Shown here piece by piece: positions 24,101 to 36,100 of a DNA stretch of 64,000 nucleotides. Numbering within the stretch: position 1 is the first letter of the stretch; each line of letters opens with the position of its first letter. Both the position numbers and the translations under genes were made by a program. The stretch lies in NCBI GenBank assembly GCA_011033025.1, contig WFMF01000111.1, positions 399,558-463,557 of the forward strand, in the 5' to 3' direction. The notes under the pieces were generated by a model. That model did no database searches. It saw only the letters and a program-made list of their open reading frames with translations, and was not told where the DNA came from. The stretch comes from Beroe forskalii (lineage: Eukaryota > Ctenophora > Nuda > Beroida > Beroidae).

Positions 24101-27100
24101 GGGGTGGGATAGGGGTGAATTGGGGTGGACTGAGGGAGAGTGTACTTTGAGGTTACAAGTACCTTTTAATCCTTGTACATACACAAGTAAACACACCTGT
24201 GGTGCACAGAAAAAGGTAATTTCGACGCCGTCAACTCTCCAATCTAACTACGTAATGACGTTATTATCAACCAGCTCTTTATCACGGCATCTGAATAGTA
24301 TTTAGGTGGTGCCATCTGGAGTCGAAGAAATTAGAATAAACGCTGGTAGCTGCATGTTCACAGTGTTTTATGAATCTTAATAATGTTAACAATGTAAATG
24401 TTAACATTGTTGATAATGTTAATGTTAACACTGTTTTAATAGTACACTGACCGTTACTGTTACACTGGTTGCTGTTGAACTGAATATTGTTACACTGTGG
24501 TAACTATTACACTGGTTACAAGTAAACCTAGTTACTGGTAAAGCTGGTTACTGGTATAACCGATTTTGTGGAGTAATATTTAGCTAAATGTATGTACCGT
24601 TTAGAGGAAGTTAGTGTTTCAGACCTGGAATTGATCTCATTATTATGGTTTAGAATGGTGATTTGATGACGTTGAAGCATTTATGTTCCAAGGGAGACAT
24701 AAGTCTGATTTGACATTTATTGTTCTTCGTGGACATCCATCATATTGTTCTGCACTTCATGTTACAAGCAAATACTAGATAGTAATGTTGCTATTCTTGT
24801 CTCGATTTGAGAACCAAAATAGATCTGGATGATGCTACTGAACCGATCTTTATCCAGATATTCAGCTAATGGACCGCATCATATGCACTTAAACGGTCAC
24901 GAAATTGACTTATAAATACCTATATAGCTTTTCCTGCGCTTCATGAAGTTTCGAGCAAGTGGTATTTAAACTTCCGCATTTTCTTGAAAACTTTCGGTTT
25001 ACTACAGTACATTAGTAGTACTACGAATCAAGTTAGAAGTTTGACTACCTATTACGTACGGAAGTGCAATGAAATATATAAAGAGGCTCAAGTTCAGAAA
25101 TCGAATATATCATGAAAATATCATTCTGTGGTTTAGGAAAGTTTGAAAATCGGAGAAAATTTGATTGCACTTAGTCGACAAGACCTTTTCTCCGAGAGTA
25201 TATTTTTGAACTAAAGTTCAAGAACCCATGTAAATGTTTCACTACGTTATAATTGTAGCGGGAACACAGAACAGGCTGTCTAGGCACTGGAGTCCTGACA
25301 GTTTAAATTAACTGTCAAAATGTACAAATGTATCCATTGTACTACGTAGTGTACAATGTGATGTAAATAATAACATATTGTGCTATTATAATGAAAGCTG
25401 TAATCAACGGCCAGGATTAGAAACTTCGTCATTACGCCACTAAGATATTTTGTGGTGGAAATTAATGTCATGTTTAGGTTTCAGCAAGTACTGCTGTAAA
25501 TAATCGGCAAGTTAAGTTGCCAATACGTTTTTGGATAGCTGTGAAAATCGGGTCAGTCCATTGGAGTGAGTTCTTATCTCTGAGTCTGTTACTCTGAGTC
25601 TGTTACTCAGGGAGTCTAGCATCACGATTGGAATTAATCAGAAAACTCCCAGAGTTCCAATTTAGTCTAAATGTTGGGAAACTTTAAAATTTAACTTTTA
25701 CGCAATGATAAACAGTTGTGACACTTTTGGATAGAAAACATAACAAATATTTATCTCATACATTGATTATCATTCAAATACCTCAATACATCCAATTAAA
25801 AAAACTTCCAATTAACGATACGTCAAATTGAAAATGCGTCCAAAATCGACAATGCGTCCAATTCACTGGATTTCTAGTTATATTGGGTAATAGTATGTAG
25901 ATATAATTCAACTTTGGTTTGAGGGAGTTGCTAACACTCGAACAACTGCATCAGACCTTCATTTTCCCGGATTCTTCAAATATCGTGTGGATGGTGGCTC
26001 AAATCCGTTCCCAGTTGTTTCTCTATCAGCCATCAGATATCAAAAGTCACAACCCAGTCAGATGTGGCGTTTTGATCCGGTCTCTCAGTGTCATTGGCAT
26101 CCTGAAAGTAATCAACGTCAGTGAAACTTGCTTTGGTCAATTTATATCGTTGATTGATTGTCTATCTTCTTGTCATTTTAAAGTTCAGATCAAGTTGTTA
26201 TTGGAGGTTAATAATGATGCAGCAAACTCTTAATCAAGCAAACGGTTGACCGAAAATACAGATAAGCATTTGATATTCCTAACCAGTAAACGACCGAGTT
26301 CAGGTTCCTAGCCGAGGCCGAGGCCGAGGCCGAGTTTGCATCGTCAAGGCCGGAGCCGAGGCCGAGGCCGAGTCCGAGGCCGAGGCCGAGTTCAGCCGAG
26401 TTCATATAACTTTCGTGAAGCTACAATTTAATATTGCTATGATTTTCTGTAAAACTATTTTAAAAGAATCTTTTGCCAATGGAATCAGGTAAATTTGTTA
26501 AATTTCTTATATCAAATTTTAATCCAGAGAAAATTTTAGATTTTTTGACCCCTAAAATTCAGTCTAAATTTTGAAATAACACATAAGATTCTGGCAATTA
26601 GCTAGGTATAAAACTCGGCGAAATGAAGCAAAATTTGGCCGAGACCGAGGCCGAGGCCGAGTTTGAAAAAAGGGCCGATTTTGGCCGAGGCCGAGGCCGA
26701 GGCCGAGTACTCGGTCGTTTACTGCTCCTAACCTCTACAAAAAGTGTCCTTTCAGGGACACCAGGCAGGTCTCTGGTAATCACATCGGGAAGGTCTCTTT
26801 CAGGGACACCGGGCAAGTCTCTTGCAGAGGCTCCGGGTATTATCGGCCGTGCTTTGCAACAGTTTTATGAAAACAATCCATCTGGAATATCCTCCGTTAT
26901 TCAAGTTATGTCCATTCTCCATCTTGAGATCTTGAATTTGAAGTAAAGAAAACTTCAAATTAAAAAAACTCGGTTGTTTCTCTGTCAGAAATTGAAGGTT
27001 GCAACCGAATTGGATGCGGCGTTTGGATCCCGTTTTTCAGTGTCACTGGCATCCTGTAAGTAATTCACATCCGTGAAACTTGCATTGGTCAATTTATTGT

Positions 27101-30100
27101 TTGTCTATTTCCTTATTCAAAATCAACCAGACGGTTGACTGAAAGAAATATTTGAGCATTTGACGTTCCTTACCCCAATATAGTGTCCTCAAGCCAAGGC
27201 TTCGGTAAATGCACGCGGTTGGTCGCCTGGTGATTCTCCGGGTGATTCTCCGAGCGATTCTCCGGCAATGTCACACGACCAGGTCCCGGCTGATACTGGG
27301 CCTTTTTATCCTCCTCTTTTCTGGTCCATGGGTCGCATGTGGAACTGAAGCTGTCCTGAGAGAATTGGTTTTATCATCAAAATTCTACTTCGCATATATT
27401 ATGAATTTTTTAAGATGAATAATGAGAACGTCAGAATTTTGAATTGAATCGACTTTTCGTTTCTGGAGGAAAAGCAGCTGAAATTATAAACTTTTAAATT
27501 TAGTATTGCACTTACTGGTTCCATTATGAGACTCGTGAAGTCATCATCAAACCCTTGTACGGATTCTATCTGGTCCTCCTTCCCTGTTGATGCCTTCATT
27601 TCATTGCCTTGCAGGAGACGCATTATTCTCCTCAGTGTTATGCCGACAGTGAGCAAGAGCCCACTGCCAGCACAAGAAGCAGTACTTCGACAATGTCAAG
27701 AACTTCCATGATTCGGAAATTCGAAAATATTTGCTGACATGGTATTGCAAAGCAACGTATGTTTTGCGAAAAAGTGAAAATGGGTAGCGCGAGCGGTGAT
27801 TTTGCGTAATTTATAAGTTCAAGTGTTACCTAGCAACGAGAGGTTGCACGTGCTCCTTCGTAATGAATGATGCAAGTTGGAAAGGAATAATCAATTTTCA
27901 CAGATTTTCTATTCTGCTTCAAAGTAGAGAGTAAAATCGTATACTGTATTCAGTACCTGGTGTTTATGGTGTACCCTCCGGGGTAAATTCTGTGCTAATT
28001 TGATTATAAAAACTTCTGTCGTGAATTCAGTGGTAGATGCCCCTAGACTATCCGCGCTCATTAAATTGATTAGTTGATTAAACGCGATTGACGTACGTAC
28101 AATCCCATTAACTTGTGTCTCGAGTAATTTACATTTTCATATTATTCTAAGCACTTTTACACGACTTTGGTTACACAAAATTCGTTTCTAGAGGATTACA
28201 AATATTTGTTTTAAAAACACCCCCATCCAAATTAGATTTAATTCAATTTCTTAACATAACGGACGCAAATCCGTCTGGAATGTGATCGTGGGTAATAATG
28301 ATGGACGCGTATTTACAGAATCTGTAGCATGCTAGACTTTCATGGAAAGCGCGGCTGTTCTTAGTCAGTCTAATTGCACTTTTTCAATACGTGCATTCTA
28401 AATAATGTCAGCATTTGCGTGGCGCGCAATCACGCGCGTAGGTAAATTTGCCTCTTCAAAATTAGTTCGAAAAATAAATTGAGTTTTACATTGTTTTACT
28501 GCATAGTGCATAGTTTCGGAAACCCGATATGCTTATTACCTTCATCATCTTATTGGCAATATTTCCAGCTGAACTCTATGAGCTTCAGCCTCCATCTAAT
28601 GAAAATCTACATCCAACTTTCACCACATAATCCCTCTTTCACCCTTCTCAGATGCACACTGGTCGTAGCAACCAGTTCTTGTTAACTGGTGATCATTTCA
28701 GAGTATTCTACGTGTCTCACGACTCCCAAGACCTCAAGATATTCTCGTACATAGCACGGGATGGACCTGAAAACACGTTTAAGTGCTATGTCTTCAAAGC
28801 TAAAAAGAAGGTAAACACTTACCTCACTTAATGACTTAGGTCACACTAAACTATGGAAATATAGAATCGGATGACAAATAGCAATGAATAATTAATTAAT
28901 GCGTGTCTCACAGTGCCTTAATGAAGCGACATAGTTAAGTTATCGTACTTAGGTCAACTCATGTTGCACCTAAACTGTATTTTGTGTGCTGAGTTTTATA
29001 CGATAATCGGAAATGCAGTTCTTGGAAATTTTGATGTGGTTTTGGAATTGAAACCCCCTCCTTCTACAGTCTCAAGCGCTCAGAGTGGTAAGAACGATGG
29101 GTCAAGCGTTCGAAGTGGTACACAAGTTACAGAAACAGAAAGAACCGGTCGCCGCCAAAGAGAAAACTGAGCCTGTCGTGTGAGTTTGGGCAACTTATTC
29201 TTATTGGGCGAATATTTGCTGTGCACATCAGACGAAATGTACCAATATTCATGAATCTCATATACATAACACAACAATGCATTTCAAAAAGCAGTATAGT
29301 TTAGCAGCATACAGTCTGCAGAGAATCATTCTCTCATCTATTCAGGGAAACGCCGGTTGAGTCAGAGTCCACAGAGACACCTGCTACAGCTGCCCCGACG
29401 AGCAGTGAGGCTGAAGAGGTGTCAGAAGAGACTCCTGAAAAGGTGGCAGAGGCCGGATCGATCGAGGGCTCGGTCGGTAGTGCCTCTCTTGACGACAGAA
29501 ATGATGTGAGTTTTACCTCGGAAAAGGAGTTTGATGCTGGTATTATGTTGCCCAGTGGAATAATATGGGGAATTTAGGAATTAAATTCCCAGTCAATTTC
29601 CAAATAAGAAATCGAAAAAAAGCTTAAATTCGAACGAAATAAGCTTTTCTGGACTCTGTCCCAGTGTAATCCGTCCAGCAGCTGCATCTTGACGACAGAA
29701 TGCATTCCCAAACCAGCCACCGCATTCCTAAACCAGAGTTTGACTTTGGTCAAACTTTTTAGTGAAAACTTTCTAAATAGCCATCATAAACATTTTAAAA
29801 TAATTACCATATTCAATAAAAACATTGTTGCACGTTTCTATTGTTTCTCTAGCAATCAAACGTATTTTTTAAAATTTCGGTCATTTCAAAATTCTTTACC
29901 CCAAGCGAAAAAAAAAGCTATTTTATTTTTCACAGATTCCAGATTTTTAAAAATTATTCCACTGGGTTATGTTGATGAATCATATATTTTCCCTCTGTTG
30001 TACATAGTGTCCAATAATCAGCATTCATGACTTATTTATGATTTTTTCATTTTTTTTTTCATTTTCAATGATAATTTGAGGCAGCAGCAGGCTGGATAAC

Positions 30101-33100
30101 ATAGTTAATTTGAATTTTGTAGCAGCGTTCTACATTATTGAATAAAACTATATAACCAGTGTTTGAACTTTTGGACCACATTGCGTGTACATAATAAACG
30201 TTTTAGTGCAACGAAGCTCCAGGTTATTACTCAGTTGCAAGTTTGATGTCTGATTGAGTGTACGAGACTCACACTGGGCAATGGCACACATTCTACACTC
30301 AGGCTGGGAATTGTAACTCATATTCTACTCTCAGGCTGGGAATTGTAACCCATATTCTACACTCAGGCTGTAAATTGTAACACCTTCTACACTCAGGCTC
30401 GAACTACTGACGAGGGTCTCGGTGGCTCAGACACTTTCACAGAAAACGAGAAGGACACGGCACTCTCACCTGTGCCGTCTGTTTTCAGTGTTAATGTGAG
30501 TAATGGTGGTGACCATGCGTCACATCGGCAGATTAACAATCGGAAATTTAATGCAAATATCTTTAGCATCAACTTTGCAGATTTTATGTCTCTTGATCCA
30601 TTTCAGTCAGAGCGATCTATAATTTCGCAAATGACATAGAACTCACCATTTCTCAGGGTCCCATCGCGACTTCCTCGCCCGAGCCCGGACAAGCGTTAGC
30701 TCAACAGAACCAATCAATGCAGAACATGATCAACATGTTGAGGAAACAGATGGAAAAAGAGGTATCTCTTACAGAGTATCACAAGAGTTCAAATTGAAAT
30801 TACCAAACATTTTCAATCTTTCATGAGAAATTATTCAAAACTCTATGCTCATCACTAATGCCCTTTACTGTGTTTCAGATGCAATCTAGGGCGGAGGCAA
30901 ACAAACGGAATGAAGCTTTGCTAAAGCAGAACCAAGAGCTGACCATGCAAATGAAGCAGATGAGACAAGAAATCGACGACCTGAAACTTTCCACACTTTC
31001 AAAGGTACGTAAATGTTGTCATACGCACAATCACAAAGATAATTCTATTTACGACTAATTCACTGGTTTTAGTAATTAAGCAAAATCTTATTCCTCCACA
31101 AAAACTGGGCAAGTTTCCTTTTGTCAACTGACCAAAAGGATCACAATTTTCTATTCAAATTACCGTACCTTAAGAATAAAGCACATTCATGTAACATAAT
31201 TGTTCATAATTTATATGCAACATATTTGTGCATCATAATAACTAGACAGTTATAGCTCATGTCCAATGATAGGTGCATGATTGAAAAAAAACCGCAGGGG
31301 TTTGTCTCTTTTATGGGCAAAGATTCAACGAAAAACATACAAATTAAATTCAAAATGTCACGCTGAATTGTCAAAATAATTTCTGCGCGCAAGCAAGGTT
31401 ATGAAAGAAATGTTTTACCAGCTCAAAAGAACGCGTACAACTAGCAAATGCTTTAAATTATAGCTGAAAATCAAACTAACATATCCGTCTGAGCGAAAAT
31501 GCCCTAAAAATCAAAGTCCACTCAATCACTCATCACCAGAACAACGAATATCTGTGAGTAATTGATCCATCGCGAGATATTGATCCATCACCCACAATCA
31601 GTCCTTATCATCAGTCTGCCGTGTTTTGGAACGCACAGTCCCCAGTATGATAGAGCATTCATTCTCAGAATTCACTGAGCGTTTCCTCTTCATCTCCTCG
31701 ACCAGCAAATATAAGGTGGACCTTCCGCTGCTCAACGCTCCGGTCCAGTCCTAGGAACACAGCTGAGTCGGACTGGGCACCTTGATTTATCAAGTTGCGC
31801 CTCATTCCCAACACTGAGCATCCATTGTTGTACATTTTGAAATGTACAATCCTCAACAACACAGCACAGAACAAATTACAAGCAAGTTGTGATAACGAGT
31901 CACTGATAAGAGACATCAATCGAGGGTCAAAGGCCATAATGAAAAGTATGGACTGAAAATGAAAAGTTCGAACGATGATTAAACAGGGATAAAGCAAGGA
32001 CATATGTTTGATATAATAATATGTAAGTATACACTTCACTCTTCAGTCACTGTATAGCTTTTTCTTGTTCCTTGGCAATAACGACATCATCACCTTTGCC
32101 GTATCCATTACAAATTCCAAACCATTCTTCTGCAACATCACGCCATTTCATGTGCATTCTTCTTTTCAATGATCCGAAAAAGGAGGAGCTACTCAGCCGA
32201 CTATCAATGTAAGAAGCGTGAAGGATTTCAACTACGACAATGATCAGGGAGAAGCCAACACCAATGCCAAGAATCGTGAATAGGCCACGTAGGACTTTAA
32301 TATCAAATTTATTACTGCTTCCAACGGATTGTTTTGAGCAGCCTTTCTCCTTAGTTTTTAGCCATTTCTGTGATAACTGAACAAACCATCCCTCCTCTCT
32401 GTAGGCTACAAACCGCTTGTTAATGGCTTCTTTGTAGGGAGACTTCAGCTGGACCCCGAAGGCCCATTGGCTGTGGAATTTATTCATGTAAACCAACTCC
32501 AAACTGCAATTTGCGTTGACATACGGCAACAACTCAGCCTCACTACCAACCATGAAGACGAACATTTCATCTTGCACTCTCGTCATTCCTTCATCCAAAG
32601 ACATGAATTTCTCTGCACCTTCCTCAAGGGCAACCATCTCTTCATTATCACTGCTTTTCATCAAACCTTCAATTGCCGTTGAAGCCGGCAATCCCCACTT
32701 GTAATCATTTTGGCCTAGAAGTGCTTCAACTTTTGCCACACCCGTATCAGATTGCTCGAGAGTTAGATGAGCTGTCAGGTTCGCTGTGTACATGGTGCTG
32801 AGGATCATGATGAAGAGCCACCAAACAAAGAGAAGAAATCTGCCAGACGCAGCCTGGGGTAGTGCATCGGATCCTTGTTGGGCTAGACCTGAAAATCAAT
32901 TCGATATGTTTGGATAAAAGCAACTAATTGCATTACAGAATAATTGTCATGTAACGTTATTTTCATGATCGTCGCAGATGGTAAAAAGCACATTTGCTTG
33001 TCGTCACAGGGTGCATGAAAACACTTATTCAACGATCGAGGACATTAGTAATATCTCAAGACATACCTGTGCTAGTTAACCAGGTTGAGTTATAAAAGGA

Positions 33101-36100
33101 CAATTCACACAGGATGTTGCTTTCCCCGGCTTCATCAACCAAGCATTCATGACGTTTAGTGTCCGTAAGGCGACATTTCTTTGCTATCTTCATGTTTCTT
33201 CTTGACTCACAGGTATTGCATTGGCAAGACTGCATGGCATGGATGGGCCTTCCATAATACCCATAAGGTGACAGTTTGCCTAAGCAGCTTATCATTGCAC
33301 CAATTATGAATGTTAGCGACAAAATGAAAATCCAAACCTTCATATCGAAGGGTTCCAAGAAAAAGTATTTATTGGAAGAACTAGCCGATGACTTTTTTTT
33401 GTATGTAAACGTTGCTTCATCCTCATAAAACGCAACTGTAAACCCAACAACTTGAGTACGGGGTGAACTGACTGAAAGTCCTGGAGCTAGATCTATTTCA
33501 TTATCCAATAAAAGCCTGACCAGTCCGTCCCACTCACCGTCAGTAAAGCCACCCCACTTGTGGTCTGGGGGTACCACGTGCTCATAAGTGAAGTTTAAGA
33601 TCCCTGGACAGTCGCTCTACAACTTCTAGAAACCATCCATCCCAGCAGTGAGACAAAGATACGTTAGCGAAACTATAGCTGCAGTCATGTTTTAGAAAGG
33701 TGAAGATGGGCGTGTCTACTGTTCCTATCTTTAGGTGGTAACCAGATAAGTCATCAGCGATTCCGGTTGGAGCCGCATACTTCCCACCTATAAACTTTAT
33801 ATCACTTCTGTCACTCCACTCAACTTTGTTTCCGGCCAAATCTTTCAATCCTTCACCTGCCTGCCAAGTTCCAACCTTTTCAAATCCATTGTTTATATTC
33901 TCAAAATTCATGATGTCATAAGCGGGTCGGTAGATTTCACTATATAGAACAGGTGTTTCACCATTTATTCTATTACGAAATGCTTTCCCGTCATCCCACT
34001 TTATACTTTCAGTGCTACATAACAAATCATCAGGCTCAGGATATTTTGCTTCAGTTATTGAAGCATGTATTAATTTAAGAGCTCGAGAGAGGGTAACTGT
34101 TGAGACAGTTAAATCAGAAGGGAACGATCTTTCAGCAACTTCAAGATAGTCACTTTGCATCTCAAAGAACTGGCTTGATTCTTCCCCATAATTTGGCTGA
34201 ATTCCAAGAATTCCAACGTAGTAAGGGTGATATTTTCCATAATCTTTTGAGGAGATCTTGTTTCATAGTGGTGGCATCGGTTGTTATCCAAACAAAGGAG
34301 TCTTCCAGATAACCTCTCTTTGAAGCTTCGCTGAAAATGCGCTTGGCATGTAGAGCATGGCAGTTCAGCACTACAACTTTCACCAGATCATTTTTGATGG
34401 AATCCAGCTCTTTCTCAAATTGGTAGTCACTATCACTAGGATCAAAGTAATGCACAAGTTTGATGGTGAAATGGTGATCTTTGGATGCTAAATTTTGCAA
34501 ATTGAGGACCCCATTTATTCCGTAGTCATTGCCTGATGCTATAATCGAGAATTCATACCATTTGTATTCCTTGAGGATATCGAATATAGCTTCACTTTGA
34601 TACGTATCAGGGGGAACCAAAAATACTGCCCAACTGCTGTTGACATGAAGCAAAGGGTTCGTTGCCTCGGTAACCAGTAGAGGAATGTTGAACTCCCTCA
34701 GGATGTTTTCTTCCACTTCAGCATTAGAGGAGCTGCTGGCGGATATGACAGCAATGCTTCCACCTTCGATAAAGCTGCAAACTGCTTCCTGGACACTCAG
34801 ATAGGTGTTACTGTGGTATTTGACATCTACTTCAAGTTGAACATCGTCATCGAGCTTAGCGAGTGTGTAATCGATCACTCTTTCCACTGCATCAGATCGA
34901 CCCCTGTCACTTTCTTCAAGGATTACTCCGACTTTGTAGGAGGCTGTTGGGGCCAGGAGGCACAGGATTATCCACAGAATGGGGAACAGTATCATGCCAT
35001 ATTCCTTAATCAACACATTATTTCAATTTCAACAAGGATTGTGCTCGTTTTCTCAAACTTCGGCGAGCGCTTTAATTTCCCTCTCCCGTTCAATAGAGGT
35101 CAGATACTGATTCATGAAAATGAGGACGTGTCTCTATATAGTACGCTTTCACTCGAAGTTTGTGCGGAACATACATTAACATGATTCGACATTTTGTATC
35201 CACATAGTGCAAAAGATTAAAAAAACACTATATAGAGACATTGCACTTCATAGAGAAATGGTGTCTCTAAATAGTGCGGTGTCTCTGACCCGTATGCAAT
35301 GTAAGTCACTACCTAGTAGTGACTAGGTAGTGACTAGGTAGTGACTAGATAGTGCGATTACCCAATACCCATACACATTCATTCTTGGTCAGTTCCTTTT
35401 GAGTTTTTTAATTGTGATTTGTGCTTACGTCTCGTGCCCACATCAAGCTGAAAATATTTAGCTACGTTGTGCAACATTAACAAGGATTTCCAGTGATTTG
35501 AGAGTTTGAACAAAGTCATTTGCCGTTATTTTTGATTTTATGACCACCACCTGTTTCAGCTTTAACAGTACGCGTAAAGGTAGTATAAGCACAACCTCAA
35601 TTCAACATGACGTCTGCTAACCGTCTTCAATGCTTTTTTGTAAAATAAACAATTAGGAGAGGGAAAAATTCCTCTTGTTAAATATCGGCGACAGGACGCC
35701 TTTTCAAGTTTTCAAATTTAGTGAGTTGTCAATGAATACAATTATGGCATGCATGAGTAAAAAACAAGGTAAAGACCCGGCAGAATAATGTTTGAATTCA
35801 GCAAAGCTGGTCTATTTATTCCATTCACATACGTGAATAATGACGAATGTTCGTTGTCCAGTATGTGGTGATAATCACAGCAACCCAATATAAAGCTTAA
35901 TCCTTGCCCCCATTGTTATTCAGCCATTAACTTGGTTCCTCTCAAAGTTGAATAGTAGTTATCCGCTATTAGACACGAAAAATATTTAAACGCCAAATTC
36001 CAGCTCATGCTTATAAGGTAGCTTTTCTCTCGGCTATGGCATTGCTTTGAGCTTTGCTATTGAGCATAAACCATGATTTTCGTTCAACACCGATAGATGG

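Larger units (their letters stand above)
18423..29179 (+). other. PTB-domain exons (2-7) of the NOS1AP-like gene
   Basis: Residues about 16-200. Exon 2 encodes [19 protein letters not shown] and [10 protein letters not shown], exon 3 [20 protein letters not shown], exon 4 [20 protein letters not shown], and exon 5 the diverged strand ending MEHTIFK. Exon 6 encodes [20 protein letters not shown] and CYVFKAKKK, and exon 7 [20 protein letters not shown]. These correspond in order to the human CAPON PTB domain ([57 protein letters not shown]). Exon 5 is the least conserved. Its last 36 bp and donor are part of a 49-bp tandem duplication. Confidence 0.85.

Noticed and set aside
26208..26816. Minus- and plus-strand frames with [15 protein letters not shown] and AEAEAEF repeats
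   Set aside because: They translate the GCCGAG hexamers of the MITE.
33590..33600. Programmed +1 frameshift as the favoured explanation for the receptor shift
   Set aside because: A second, unrelated shift occurs 650 bp away in another A-run, so sequence error or pseudogenisation is simpler. I kept it only as a remote option.
32467..35184. Plus-strand frames of 60-123 codons in the receptor locus
   Set aside because: Antisense shadows of the receptor exons; no domain or splice support.
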